From assembly GCF_038006045.1 (NCBI RefSeq), contig NZ_JBBOUK010000001.1:537001-601000 (forward strand): a DNA stretch of 64,000 bases, in the 5' to 3' direction. Under the pieces are notes generated by a model. It was not told the DNA's origin. It did not search any database and worked only from the letters and a program-made list of their open reading frames with translations. The translations under genes and the position numbers were made by a program. The DNA is from Exiguobacterium sp. FSL W8-0210. GTDB lineage: Bacteria > Bacillota > Bacilli > Exiguobacteriales > Exiguobacteriaceae. Numbering within the stretch: the first letter of the stretch is position 1; the number at the start of each line of letters is the position of its first letter. Below, in pieces: positions 50,619-59,850 of this stretch.

Positions 50619-50782
50619 GCAATCATTCCTTTAAATAAAAGACATGTCATAAGCTTAACTACTATCGTAAAAAAAGTGAAGCCTGTCTAATTTTTGAATA
50701 GGGATAATGATCGAAAAAGTGAATAATACTCATAAAAAAGCAGGAAAGATGATGAAATACGAGAAGCTGTTTTAAGAAGATG

Positions 50783-50808
50783 AAAAAAGCACAGCTAAGC
50801 TGCGCTTG
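50783..50808 (-). terminator. Terminator of the yitT-like gene
   Basis: On the minus strand AGCGCAGC pairs with GCTGTGCT (one G-U) and six T follow. Confidence 0.75.
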
Positions 50809-50811
50809 GTG

Positions 50812-51678
50812 TTAAAACGAATACGAATGTTCCTTGTAATTGCCGAAGACAGTGTGGATTTCCGAGAATGTAACGAATGCATTCGGTTCGACAGAAGAGA
50901 CGATTTCTTGCAAACGGACGATTTCATTATTTTGAACGACGACATAGACCATTTTTTTCGTTCGGTTGGAATATCCTCCACGTGCATCGAGAATCGTGAC
51001 ACCACGACCGAGTTCTTTTGTAATGACTTCATTGATTTCATCTGCTTTCTCACAAATGATGATACATTGCTTAGAAGCAGAATAGAAACTGTAAACCGTC
51101 TGAAGGGCTTTGGCACGAACAAAGCTCATGATGAGAGCATACATAACGTGTTTAAGATCAAATACCCACCATACAAGGATGTAGATGACAAGATCTTGCA
51201 TCAGAAATATACGAGGAAGTGGCCAGTTATGAAAACGAGCAAAGAAAAACTTTCCAAGAATATCAAGCCCTCCAGTTGAAGCACCACCGAAGAAGATCAA
51301 TGCCATTGCAAGACCAGAGACTAGACCAGCAAAGATGGAAGCGACGAGTGGATCATTTAGAGATTCCGGAACGATTTGAGTCGGAATCCAGTCAATTAAA
51401 AAGGAAGAAGCAATGACGATAATTCCAGATAAGAACATGAATCGTTTGCGTAGGAAACGGAAACCTAAAAGGAAGAGGGGAATGTTTAAGAGCAATTGCG
51501 TTAATCCGATTGGCGTGTGGAAAAGCTCTTGAATAATGAGTGTGATCCCCATGATACCGCCTGATCCGATATCATTTGGAGATAGTAGTAAGCTGATGTA
51601 AAGGGAATACAGCAACGTACCAATGATTAAGAAACTGATTTTTTCAACTCTCTTTTTCTGTGGGTGTGTTGTAGTCAT
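50812..51678 (-). CDS. YitT family membrane protein
   Basis: A 288-residue protein of the YitT/DUF161-DUF2179 family: six hydrophobic segments in the first ~200 residues with SGGIMGITLIIQELF and FGGASTGGLDILGKFF, then a C-terminal DUF2179 domain (GRGVTILDARGGYS). The function is unknown. ATG 51678 is the first ATG of the frame matching the family, but its only Shine-Dalgarno (AAGGAGGAG) is about 24 bases upstream and belongs to an 8-codon frame whose TGA overlaps this ATG, which suggests translational coupling. Confidence 0.86.
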   Translation of the reverse strand: MTTTHPQKKRVEKISFLIIGTLLYSLYISLLLSPNDIGSGGIMGITLIIQELFHTPIGLTQLLLNIPLFLLGFRFLRKRFMFLSGIIVIASSFLIDWIPTQIVPESLNDPLVASIFAGLVSGLAMALIFFGGASTGGLDILGKFFFARFHNWPLPRIFLMQDLVIYILVWWVFDLKHVMYALIMSFVRAKALQTVYSFYSASKQCIIICEKADEINEVITKELGRGVTILDARGGYSNRTKKMVYVVVQNNEIVRLQEIVSSVEPNAFVTFSEIHTVFGNYKEHSYSF

Positions 51679-51701
51679 GGCAATATGATGAGTGACCTCA
51701 T
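51675..51701 (-). CDS. Possible leader peptide coupled to yitT, 8 aa
   Basis: The frame reads MRSLIILP and stops at TGA, which overlaps the yitT ATG as ATGA. AAGGAGGAG sits immediately before its ATG. Its hydrophobic residues and exact overlap suggest a coupling or regulatory leader rather than a functional protein. Confidence 0.4.
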   Translation of the reverse strand: MRSLIILP

Positions 51702-51814
51702 GCTCCTCCTTCTGTGAGTATCTGCCTGCAAGAGTACGCTCATATGCATAAAATTTCAACCCTTCTTATGAAAAAAGATGAAAAAGGGTACGTTTTTTTA
51801 GGAAGGTGATGAAA

Positions 51815-52417
51815 ATGAAGAAAATGTTATGGATTCTTGGTTGTATCTGTTTAGGAGTACTGGTTGGAATTCGTATTTTCGAACAACCCAATGAAAAAAA
51901 TCAATCATCCATTTGGCATGATGGTGATCTTGTAGCGAGACAAGTAGGTGCCTCGATGATGAATACGGTAGCGGTTCGTCAATTAGCCGAACAACTTCCG
52001 TTCTCATCAGAATTAAAACAGGTAGATGTCGAAGGAGAATCGTTACGTCTTGCCTATGAAGTGACAGGAAAAGAGCGACAAGCTTGGATTGGTACCGATA
52101 CTGGGACACTACAAGTGAATCAGGATTTTTTGAAAGCTCGGTTATCTAAAGTGCTGATGCATCATACGCTTGTTTTATTTTCAACGATTCCTGATTTGAC
52201 CGATCTTGAAATTCACTATACGGATCCGTATTCAGGTGCAGATTTTACGATGGACCGGAAAACATTCGACGCCTACACTCCGACCGATATCGAACGAGCT
52301 ACTTCCTCTTCTAGACGCTTTAATCGGGTCGTCATTGATGGTTATGTGCTCGATGCATCAAGGCGAAATACTTTCTTTGAACGCTTCGCATCACGACTAC
52401 AGATCCAAACTAATTAA
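51815..52417 (+). CDS. Uncharacterised membrane-anchored protein, 200 aa
   Basis: An N-terminal hydrophobic segment (WILGCICLGVLVGIRIF, about residues 5-21) anchors a soluble extracytoplasmic part. It has a weak similarity in layout to DUF4825 proteins (YTDPYSGADFTMDRKTFDAY), but I am not certain. The frame begins GTG-ATG-AAA-ATG; ATG 51815 lies 6 bases after GGAAGGTG. It is divergent from yitT and monocistronic as far as can be seen. Confidence 0.65.
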   Translation: MKKMLWILGCICLGVLVGIRIFEQPNEKNQSSIWHDGDLVARQVGASMMNTVAVRQLAEQLPFSSELKQVDVEGESLRLAYEVTGKERQAWIGTDTGTLQVNQDFLKARLSKVLMHHTLVLFSTIPDLTDLEIHYTDPYSGADFTMDRKTFDAYTPTDIERATSSSRRFNRVVIDGYVLDASRRNTFFERFASRLQIQTN

Positions 52418-52517
52418 TTGTATAAAGCAAGAAAAGGCATTTTTCACAATCTCGACAAAATGATATCGTTTACATCTCGTTCTTTTATAAAAACGATAAA
52501 ACAGGTCTATTCAATAC

Positions 52518-52546
52518 TTGAACATCTTTTAAGATGGAAGTATGAT
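52518..52546 (+). promoter_or_regulatory. Promoter of the FNT gene with a palindrome in the spacer
   Basis: TTGAAC (52518-52523), a 17-base spacer and TATGAT (52541-52546). CATCTTTTAAGATG (52523-52536) is a perfect palindrome inside the spacer, a plausible operator. Confidence 0.55.
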
Positions 52547-52600
52547 AATAAATGAACAAACATTGTGAAGTGTTGAACAAAAGAAAGAGAGGTTTCTACG

Positions 52601-53437
52601 ATGAACGAGGTAGAAGCATTAGAAGGATTACGGAATAAAGCAATCAAGTCGACGCGCATGCTACAAATGCGTCCTCTCGAGTACTTAGTTCGTGCCATGT
52701 TAGCGGGAATTTTCATTGGATTTGCAATCATTTTTACTTTAAAAGCAATTAACGGTCTATATATGGCGGAGTCACCTGTTGCGACACTTGTCGGTGGACT
52801 GACCTTCGGAGTGGCACTCGTCCTGATCGTTTATGGTGGGGCAGAGCTATTCACAGGGAATACGATGTATTTCACGACGGCGACGATGCGCGGCTATACG
52901 ACGAAGATGGATACGATGAAGGTCTGGTTGATCTGTCTGATCGGAAATGGACTTGGCGGATTGGCGTTTGCGCTACTCTTTTCTCAAACAGGAATCATCC
53001 AAGAGCTTGGTATGAACAACTGGTTATTTTCTGTCTCAGAAACGAAGATCCACCATACGACGTGGGAAATCTTCACACGTGCTATCTTCTGTAACTGGAT
53101 GGTCTGTTTAGCGATTTTCATTCCAAAGAACATGAAGAATGAGTTGGCGCAGATCATGATGATGATGGTACTCGTCGCAGTATTCTTTGCTTCTGGATTT
53201 GATCACGTCATCGCCAATATGGCACTGTTCTCCATTGCGTTAGTCGTACCACATCCGGATACGATCACATTTGCCGGAGCGATGCATAACCTGTTGCCAG
53301 CTTTAGCCGGTAACATCATTGGTGGAGCAGTCTTCATGGGAATGATCTATACGTGGCTGAATAAAGAAAAATTAGAAGTAGATGAATCACGTCAATCCAC
53401 GACACCTGTTCATATTGCTTCGAAACAAAATGCGTAA
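52601..53437 (+). CDS. Formate/nitrite transporter family channel
   Basis: A 278-residue FNT-family pentameric channel with six hydrophobic helices. The family signature regions are GGAELFTGNTMYF, the half-helix after TM2, and FCNWMVCLAIF; HVIANMALFSIALV contains the conserved His-bearing TM5 region. It conducts formate, nitrite or another small monovalent anion; which one cannot be told. AAAGAGAGG precedes the ATG. It is monocistronic, with promoter and terminator visible. Confidence 0.9.
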   Translation: MNEVEALEGLRNKAIKSTRMLQMRPLEYLVRAMLAGIFIGFAIIFTLKAINGLYMAESPVATLVGGLTFGVALVLIVYGGAELFTGNTMYFTTATMRGYTTKMDTMKVWLICLIGNGLGGLAFALLFSQTGIIQELGMNNWLFSVSETKIHHTTWEIFTRAIFCNWMVCLAIFIPKNMKNELAQIMMMMVLVAVFFASGFDHVIANMALFSIALVVPHPDTITFAGAMHNLLPALAGNIIGGAVFMGMIYTWLNKEKLEVDESRQSTTPVHIASKQNA

Positions 53438-53440
53438 TCA

Positions 53441-53468
53441 AAAAGCAGCTGTCGCGACAGCTGCTTTT
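53441..53468. terminator. Bidirectional terminator, perfect 28-bp palindrome
   Basis: AAAAGCAGCTGTCG joined directly to its complement, with T6 on the plus strand. It separates the FNT gene from the convergent YkvA gene. Confidence 0.88.
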
Positions 53469-53473
53469 TTCAT

Positions 53474-53893
53474 TCATTCCATATGTTGAAAGCGATCGAC
53501 GTCTGCAGCCAGTTCTTCATAAATCGTTTCGACGATTTGTGCATCATCGAAGAGCCCGAGGACGTTATCGTCCGGTAAGGCGTCAACAGGAGACGTGAAG
53601 TACAGAACGGCCGTCAATAACAATTGTTCCTGCTCCGCATGCATTTCGAATTTTTTCTGATAGAGAGCACGAAGCATTTCAAGCAGTTGTTTTAATTGAA
53701 AATAAAGGACGAGTTCTGCCTCGCGTTCGATGTCCGAGCTTTCTGTAGACGCGATATCTTGCGTCAAGTGCGCAAGTCCGATTTCTGCTCGAACTAACAA
53801 TTCTTGCTGTGCTTTTTCATCACCAACGAGGTCGAGTGCCTGTCGGTGAAAATACGTATAGGCCGATTTAAAATCGCCGGGTGTGAATTCCAT
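53474..53893 (-). CDS. DUF1232/YkvA family protein
   Basis: A 139-residue, mostly helical acidic protein with the YkvA-family signature YFTSPVDALPDDNVLGLFDD in the C-terminal half. The family has no assigned function. The ATG follows AAGGAGGCAT. It is divergent from the aminopeptidase gene. Confidence 0.8.
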   Translation of the reverse strand: MEFTPGDFKSAYTYFHRQALDLVGDEKAQQELLVRAEIGLAHLTQDIASTESSDIEREAELVLYFQLKQLLEMLRALYQKKFEMHAEQEQLLLTAVLYFTSPVDALPDDNVLGLFDDAQIVETIYEELAADVDRFQHME

Positions 53894-53991
53894 GGTGATG
53901 CCTCCTTCTCTTCTCTTTCTAGTTTCGCCTTATTTCTTGCAAAATTGCAACTATTTCGTGAAAATAAAGATACAAGAAAGGGGATTACATA

Positions 53992-55215
53992 ATGCCGACA
54001 CAAGCAGAATTACAACAATACGCGTCTTTAGCCGTGCGTACGGGAATTAATCTACAACCAGGACAACAACTCGAGGTGCGTGCAGGAATCGAAAATTTGC
54101 CGCTCGTTCGTGAAATCACGCGTGTCGCCTACGAAGTAGGAGCTACGCAAGTATATGTACAATGGTCAGATGATGAGATGACGAAAATCCGTTATTTCGA
54201 TGCACCGGAAGAGTCGTTTGATACGTTCCCGGATTGGTTAAAAGCACGTTACGACCAACTGGCAGAAGAAAAGACTGCGTTCTTATCAGTCGTCAGTGAA
54301 GATCCAGATTTATTGAATGGCGTGGACTCGAGCCGAATCGCACGTGCGAATAAAGCAGCCGGTGTCGCTCTTGCTAATTGGCGGAAGTTCGTCATGAGTG
54401 ACAATGTCAGCTGGTGTGTCGTAGCAGCACCTTCTGAAAGCTGGGCGAAGAAAGTATTCCCTGATTCAGAGAATGCTGTTGAAGAGCTCTGGTCAGCTAT
54501 TTTAAAGGCTACACGTGCCGATCAAGCGGATCCGGTCGCTGCATGGGCGGATCATGATCATAATCTGCGTTCAAAAGCAAAATTCCTGACAGAGAAGAAA
54601 TACAAAACATTGCACTACACAGCTCCAGGAACAGAATTATCAATCGAATTACCAGAACGTCATGTTTGGTTAGGTGGCGGTGGTCCGAATGCAGATGGTG
54701 TTGATTTCATCGCGAATCTGCCGACAGAAGAAGTGTTCACGTTACCAAAAAAGACAGGTGTCAACGGACACGTCTCGAGCACAAAACCGCTTAGCTATAG
54801 TGGGAACTTGATTGATGAGTTCACACTCTGGTTCGAGAACGGAAAAATCGTTAAAGCGGAAGCGAAACAGGGTCAAGAAGCATTAGATGACTTGATTTCA
54901 CTTGATGAAGGTGCACGTTATCTCGGAGAAGTTGCGCTCGTGCCGCACCGTTCGCCGATTTCTGACTCGGGTATCCTATTCTATAATACATTGTTTGATG
55001 AAAATGCTTCGTGCCACTTAGCGATTGGTCGTGCGTACTCGACGTGTCTCGAAAATGGTCCAAGCCTTTCAGCAGAAGAATTAGAAGCACAAGGCGCGAA
55101 CGACTCGATGACGCATGTCGACTTCATGATTGGATCAGCGGATCTATCGATTGAAGGAGAACTTGCAGACGGAACGCGTGAATCAGTCATGCGTGACGGA
55201 AACTGGTCAATCTAA
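53992..55215 (+). CDS. ampS: M29 family aminopeptidase
   Basis: A 407-residue cytoplasmic metallo-aminopeptidase of the thermophilic (M29) family, AmpS/PepS type, removing N-terminal residues from peptides. Two-metal-site residues are visible in NLPTEEVF (Glu), LGEVALV (Glu), HLAIGRAY (His) and HVDFMIGS (His, Asp), with SGILFYNTLFDENA between. The length is normal. GAAAGGGG precedes the ATG. It is monocistronic. Confidence 0.93.
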   Translation: MPTQAELQQYASLAVRTGINLQPGQQLEVRAGIENLPLVREITRVAYEVGATQVYVQWSDDEMTKIRYFDAPEESFDTFPDWLKARYDQLAEEKTAFLSVVSEDPDLLNGVDSSRIARANKAAGVALANWRKFVMSDNVSWCVVAAPSESWAKKVFPDSENAVEELWSAILKATRADQADPVAAWADHDHNLRSKAKFLTEKKYKTLHYTAPGTELSIELPERHVWLGGGGPNADGVDFIANLPTEEVFTLPKKTGVNGHVSSTKPLSYSGNLIDEFTLWFENGKIVKAEAKQGQEALDDLISLDEGARYLGEVALVPHRSPISDSGILFYNTLFDENASCHLAIGRAYSTCLENGPSLSAEELEAQGANDSMTHVDFMIGSADLSIEGELADGTRESVMRDGNWSI

Positions 55216-55221
55216 ATGAAC

Positions 55222-55255
55222 AAAAAGGTGAGTCCGAAACGGAGCTCACCTTTTT
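55222..55255. terminator. Terminator between ampS and murB
   Basis: AAAAAGGTGAG pairs with CTCACCTTTTT, with an inner TCCG/CGGA. Both strands have T runs. Confidence 0.88.
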
Positions 55256-55269
55256 AATAAAATGATGGA

Positions 55270-56181
55270 TTATGCTTCTTCACCGATGATTTTCACTTCT
55301 GTCTCAAGTAAGATACCGAATTTTTCTTGAACGGTTTCTTGGACATGACGAATGAGCGCGATATAGTCGGATGCTGACGCATTCTCGACGTTGACGATGA
55401 AACCAGCGTGTTTCTTGGACACTTCAGCACCACCGATGCGTGTTCCCTGTAAGTTGCTATCTTGAATCAGCTTCCCTGCAAAATAGCCTTCTGGACGTTT
55501 AAAGACGCTACCACAAGAAGGGTACTCGAGTGGTTGTTTCGTTTCTCGCTTATGCGTCAAATCATCCATGACTTCCTTGATTAGTGCTGGGTCACCCTCT
55601 GTTAAGGCAAATCGACCTTCGAGGATGATGTATTCTTTCTTCGAGAAGCAACTTGTCCGGTATCCCAGTTCGAGTTCATCATGCGAAATGTTCAACAGTT
55701 CTCCTTGCCGTGTCAATACAGTAGCGCTATGGAGGCAATCCTTGACTTCACCACCGTATGCTCCCGCATTCATGATCAATGCGCCACCAATCGTTCCTGG
55801 AATCCCACAAGCGAATTCAAGACCGCTGAGCTGATGCGCGTAAGCTACACGAGACGCTTCGATGATTGCTGCGCCACTTTGAGCGACGAGCTCATGTCCT
55901 TCGACCGAGATATCGGTTAACTTCTCAAAGGAGAGGACAATGCCGCGAATGCCGCCATCACGTACGACAAGATTCGATCCGTTTCCAAGCAACGTCAAGG
56001 GAATACCTTGTTCGTAAGCGTATCGGACGACAAAAGCTGTTTCTTCATAAGAAGTTGGGATGATGAATAAATCCGCGATTCCTCCCATTTTTGTATACGT
56101 ATGATATTTTAAAGGTTCATTGATTAGTACGGACTCTTTTGAAATGCCTTCATACAGTCCCGTCATTACTTGTTCAGTCAT
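55270..56181 (-). CDS. murB: UDP-N-acetylenolpyruvoylglucosamine reductase
   Basis: A 303-residue FAD/NADPH enzyme that reduces UDP-GlcNAc-enolpyruvate to UDP-MurNAc in peptidoglycan synthesis. The FAD-binding LTLLGNGSNLVVRDGG, GLEFACGIPGTIGGALIMNAGAYGG split motifs, the catalytic Ser of SCGSVFKRP and the C-terminal Glu region are visible. It belongs to the shorter type II MurB group. AGGACTGAG precedes the ATG. It stands alone, apart from other mur genes. Confidence 0.95.
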   Translation of the reverse strand: MTEQVMTGLYEGISKESVLINEPLKYHTYTKMGGIADLFIIPTSYEETAFVVRYAYEQGIPLTLLGNGSNLVVRDGGIRGIVLSFEKLTDISVEGHELVAQSGAAIIEASRVAYAHQLSGLEFACGIPGTIGGALIMNAGAYGGEVKDCLHSATVLTRQGELLNISHDELELGYRTSCFSKKEYIILEGRFALTEGDPALIKEVMDDLTHKRETKQPLEYPSCGSVFKRPEGYFAGKLIQDSNLQGTRIGGAEVSKKHAGFIVNVENASASDYIALIRHVQETVQEKFGILLETEVKIIGEEA

Positions 56182-56429
56182 TATGGTCTCAGTCCTTTTC
56201 GTGAATTCCTACCCAGCGCTCATGCGCTCAAAATATATTTTAACATTAATCGTACGGTCATTGTTCAACATACTGTTCCCAAAATACCGACTTATGCCGG
56301 GAATTGCAAGCACTAGGGAGTGAATGTCATCGATTAGTAATGAAAAATGTCACAGGGAAAGCAGGATCAGGAAGAGGAATGAAGCGAAAAGAACTCGGGA
56401 AAAGAGAAGTATAGAAGGAGGCGATGACG

Positions 56430-56945
56430 ATGGAAAGTGAACGTTTATGGATGCGACCGTTCGAAGAAGAGGATTTTAGTTTTTATAAGTCACTTGTCCA
56501 AAATGAGCAAGTCATGCGTTATATCAATGGAGGCACTGCCTTAAGTGAAGATGAGGCACGAGAGTGGTTCGAACGGCAATTGGAGCGATATTCGGATGAG
56601 CGACAAACTGGTTTTTTACTGTTGTTCATAAAAGAAACGAATGAACCGATTGGCTTTGCCGGATTATTGATGCAGGAAGTGGATGGGAAAGAAGAGTTAG
56701 AAGTCGGTTATTGGCTCGAACCAAAGCACTGGAAAGTCGGTTATGGTCGTGAAGCAGCAAAACGATTAATGATGGAGGCGTTCAATCGAGGGCATGATCG
56801 AATCATCTCGATCATTCATCCCGATAATCGTGCTTCGCAAAATGTCGCTCGTGCCAACGGGCTGAACTGGGAAAAAGATACGGTGTTTAGAGATGTTCCC
56901 GTCACGATTTATGTTGGACAACTATCACGACTTTGTCGTAACTAA
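56430..56945 (+). CDS. GNAT family N-acetyltransferase (RimJ-like)
   Basis: A 171-residue acetyltransferase with the N-terminal ESERLWMRPFEEEDF typical of the RimJ/RimL group, and motif A around GYWLEPKHWKVGYGREAAKRL, where acetyl-CoA binds. The acceptor is unknown. GGAGGCG lies 8 bases before ATG 56430 and only 2 before ATG 56424. It is followed by a second GNAT gene 14 bases downstream, so the two are co-transcribed. Confidence 0.85.
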   Translation: MESERLWMRPFEEEDFSFYKSLVQNEQVMRYINGGTALSEDEAREWFERQLERYSDERQTGFLLLFIKETNEPIGFAGLLMQEVDGKEELEVGYWLEPKHWKVGYGREAAKRLMMEAFNRGHDRIISIIHPDNRASQNVARANGLNWEKDTVFRDVPVTIYVGQLSRLCRN

Positions 56946-56959
56946 AGAGGAGAGTTTTT

Positions 56960-57445
56960 ATGTACGAATTTAACTTCGCGTCTTTTCATTCCATGACACC
57001 TGATACCTTATATGCACTTTTGAAATTACGAACGGATATCTTCGTCGTCGAGCAGGAGTGCGCGTATCCGGAGCTAGATGATCAAGATCAACAAGCGACA
57101 CACCTAATCGTACGGAGTGAGAGCGGTCAAATCGTCGGATGCCTTCGGATGTATAATCATCCTACAAAAGGAGTAGCGATTGGACGGGTAGCTGTTCATC
57201 GTGATCACCGATCGGTTGGGTTAGCGAGACAAATGATGGAGAGAGCGATGGTACATTTGCAGAAAGAAGCTGCGATCTACTTACAGGCACAAGCACACCT
57301 AGAAGGGTTTTACGGATCGTTTGGTTTCGAAACCGTATCCGACCCTTATTTAGAAGATGATATTCCACATGTGGACATGCAGTTTCACGTAAAGGATTCG
57401 AAAAAAGACTTCACGTCAACGATGGATGAACCGATGAATAAGTAG
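56960..57445 (+). CDS. GNAT family N-acetyltransferase (ElaA-like)
   Basis: A 161-residue acetyltransferase. LLKLRTDIFVVEQECAYPELDDQD is the ElaA signature, and IGRVAVHRDHRSVGLARQMM is the acetyl-CoA-binding motif. The substrate is unknown. AGAGGAG precedes the ATG. It is the second gene of a likely three-gene unit with the upstream GNAT and the small exported protein. Confidence 0.88.
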   Translation: MYEFNFASFHSMTPDTLYALLKLRTDIFVVEQECAYPELDDQDQQATHLIVRSESGQIVGCLRMYNHPTKGVAIGRVAVHRDHRSVGLARQMMERAMVHLQKEAAIYLQAQAHLEGFYGSFGFETVSDPYLEDDIPHVDMQFHVKDSKKDFTSTMDEPMNK

Positions 57446-57474
57446 AATGAACTTTTTTCGGAGGTGGATCAGTC

Positions 57475-57834
57475 ATGAAGAAAGTGCTGGTCATTTTCGC
57501 TCTTAGTCTAATTGGCATCCTATCTTTAGGAGTCGGTATTTCGTATGCTCAATTGCAGGGGAACTATCGTGACTCGGAAAAAGAGTTGATGACGATCTTA
57601 GAGCGGCAACATGATTTATCAGCTTCCTCCTTTCTTGAAGTGCGCGCATCATTCTCTTTACGACATCGACAAATCATACACGTTCGACTTCGGGGCGAAC
57701 CTGCCATCACATACGAGTTCATTCAACCAAAGGATGAACTCGAATACCTGGGGTCTGTCGGAACAAGTGTTGAAAAGACAGGAAAACAAGATGCTGTCTT
57801 TCGAAACGCTCATTTAAAAGTCGGTAAAAAATAA
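57475..57834 (+). CDS. Small exported protein, 119 aa
   Basis: A signal peptide or anchor (about residues 4-26, ending GISYAQ) precedes a soluble domain of about 90 residues (HRQIIHVRLRGEPAITYEF). It loosely resembles DUF3139 proteins in size and layout, which I cannot confirm. CGGAGGTGG precedes the ATG. It follows the ElaA-like gene by 29 bases and ends at a terminator. Confidence 0.65.
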   Translation: MKKVLVIFALSLIGILSLGVGISYAQLQGNYRDSEKELMTILERQHDLSASSFLEVRASFSLRHRQIIHVRLRGEPAITYEFIQPKDELEYLGSVGTSVEKTGKQDAVFRNAHLKVGKK

Positions 57835-57837
57835 AAA

Positions 57838-57879
57838 GTGGAGGATCTTCCTGAAACGACGGAAGATTCTCCATTTTTT
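57838..57879 (+). terminator. Terminator after the small exported protein
   Basis: GTGGAGGATCTTCC pairs with GGAAGATTCTCCAT (one mismatch-type wobble) and six T follow. Confidence 0.8.
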
Positions 57880-57946
57880 GCTTTCAAGACGATAGGATAT
57901 TGCGTACACTACGAAGAGATACTGGAATGAGGAGGTCGAGGGAATC

Positions 57947-58882
57947 ATGTGGAAACCCTTTGTAAAAAATCAATCAATTGCACCGGCGTTACAAGCCTTT
58001 CGGGAACTTGACATCGAAATGTTTCGGACACATGTCGCCCAACTGAACGATGCGGAACAACAGGCCTTACAATTCATTAAGCGTGCGCTAGAGCAGGATT
58101 CACCTGCTCATTTGAAAATAGCGCTTGAAATGAAACAACCACTCGTCGAGGTTGATCGTCTGTTTCAAACACTCGTCACGTGTCAAAATCGTCAGCAGTT
58201 ACTCGAAATGCTGCTAGCAGACGGTCTGGACGTCAATCAAGTCTATACACTTGAAGGGCATCGCTCGATCGTCCGCCAACCCCTTCACTTTCCGGTAGGT
58301 CTATATGCGGCGCGCCATTCCGAGTTGTGGGCACTTGTTGCTGAAAAGCTGGACTTTACTTATACGATGCATCTTCAACGCAGTGATCAATTCATGGAGA
58401 CGCATGAATTGAATCTGCTGGATCTCGTCTTATTGCTCGATATCGAAGAAGAGTTGACGATTCGAGTGCTTGATCAGCTGTGCGAATGCAAGGCGACCGT
58501 TGGACTTGCAGAACGATTACAACGTCCCGCTTCACCATTGTTGTTAAAGACGATTGAGGCGGATGCCTATTTGCCGACGTTTGTTTATGCTAAACATTAT
58601 TTCCCGTTTTATGCGCTGATCGGACGACAAACCGTACTGTTCCAATCTTTATTGAACCGTGTGATGCAAGCATCCATTGCTTCTGAAATTATTGAAGATG
58701 CCTTGCTTGCTTTTCATAATCACCAACCGGGACTTGCCTTGACATGGGGAGATGCCTATATCGAACAGTTATACGAGATGGGGCTAGTGCTTCGTAAAAC
58801 GGGTCATGTTGATTTTCGGGAAATGGATGCGGAGTATGTGTTGCCTGAATACAAGGGAATCGTCAATCGCCTAAATGATTAA
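57947..58882 (+). CDS. Uncharacterised helical protein, 311 aa
   Basis: I do not recognise it. It is soluble, Leu- and Gln-rich and probably all-helical; the middle (LLEMLLADGLDVNQVYTLEGHRSI, then LHFPVGLYAARHSELWALV) has a spacing like degenerate ankyrin repeats, so a protein-binding role is possible. GGAGG precedes the ATG. It is monocistronic, and its last 12 bases overlap the end of the convergent GNAT gene. Confidence 0.65.
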   Translation: MWKPFVKNQSIAPALQAFRELDIEMFRTHVAQLNDAEQQALQFIKRALEQDSPAHLKIALEMKQPLVEVDRLFQTLVTCQNRQQLLEMLLADGLDVNQVYTLEGHRSIVRQPLHFPVGLYAARHSELWALVAEKLDFTYTMHLQRSDQFMETHELNLLDLVLLLDIEEELTIRVLDQLCECKATVGLAERLQRPASPLLLKTIEADAYLPTFVYAKHYFPFYALIGRQTVLFQSLLNRVMQASIASEIIEDALLAFHNHQPGLALTWGDAYIEQLYEMGLVLRKTGHVDFREMDAEYVLPEYKGIVNRLND

Positions 58883-59710
58883 CGGAGGTTGATCCGTACT
58901 GAACGTATGCCAATGAGAGGTTAACTGGATATCGCAAAACATCGAGGGATGATACAGGCGTAATACATCTTGTTGTGTTGAGAGAAAAAAGACTTCAAAC
59001 GTTTGGATGTTTGCACGTCGTAACTTTTCTTGAAATGCATGGAGGATGCGGCTACCGTATCCTTGACGTCTCAGCTCTGGTAAGCACGTGATTTCAAGAA
59101 GACGGATATTCTGTCCCTGCTTTTGAAATAATAGTGTACCGACGATCAGTTGCTTATCATAGACTAAGTAAGGAATCGCTTTTCGTTGAATCAACTTGTC
59201 TAAATCAGATACCTGATAAGGAAAAAAGTGATGTGTTCCTTGAAGGGCATCGTTACGAAGTGCGAGATAAGTATCTTGATTCTGTGCATGAACAGCTTTC
59301 AAACGTAGCGTAGCAGGCTGTCCTTCTGAGAGTCCAATTAAACGAAACTGTTCGGCATATAAACTATAACCAAGCTCTTTCCAAATCGAAGTTAAAGAAA
59401 GATCATGCGGCGGAGAGACTTGTACATGTATCTGCCGGCATCCTTGTCGAACGGCATGTAAGTGTAGCAAAATAGCCAGATGACGAAAGGCTTTGATGTC
59501 ATGAAAGGCGCTGTTCATAAAGTGAACGACGTCATGCACGACATGATATCCGAGCGTCGCTTTCACCTGACCGGATTCGAGGTAGACCCATTGACAATCT
59601 TCAAGCGGCTGAAAATATGAAAAATCATATGCCTTTTGATGGTACTGAAGAAGTTGATGGACGTGTCGCCTTTGAACATGAGACAATTGATTGTAATACA
59701 CAATAGGCAA
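58871..59710 (-). CDS. GNAT family N-acetyltransferase
   Basis: A 279-residue protein whose C-terminal half is a GNAT domain (LLEITCLPELRRQGYGSRILHAF is the acetyl-CoA motif). The N-terminal half may be a second, degenerate GNAT fold. I chose TTG 59710, because AAAGGAGG lies 8 bases before it. The frame extends to TTG 59743, but the Shine-Dalgarno is then inside the coding region. The acceptor is unknown. Confidence 0.75.
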   Translation of the reverse strand: MPIVYYNQLSHVQRRHVHQLLQYHQKAYDFSYFQPLEDCQWVYLESGQVKATLGYHVVHDVVHFMNSAFHDIKAFRHLAILLHLHAVRQGCRQIHVQVSPPHDLSLTSIWKELGYSLYAEQFRLIGLSEGQPATLRLKAVHAQNQDTYLALRNDALQGTHHFFPYQVSDLDKLIQRKAIPYLVYDKQLIVGTLLFQKQGQNIRLLEITCLPELRRQGYGSRILHAFQEKLRRANIQTFEVFFLSTQQDVLRLYHPSMFCDIQLTSHWHTFSTDQPPLII

Positions 59711-59850
59711 ATTAAGTTCCTCCTTTAGCAAAGTGAAGTTCAAAATATCTTACTTTTATATTACAGGAAATAAAAGGTATTTATATCTTCTGTTTCAAAC
59801 AAAAAGTAGATGGATTCCTGAAGATAAGAAAGAATCGAGGCAAAATTATC

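Noticed and set aside
56182-56423. Possible small gene or RNA in the gap between murB and the GNAT operon
   Set aside because: About 240 bases hold only short frames without ribosome binding sites and no clear hairpin; it is treated as divergent promoter space.
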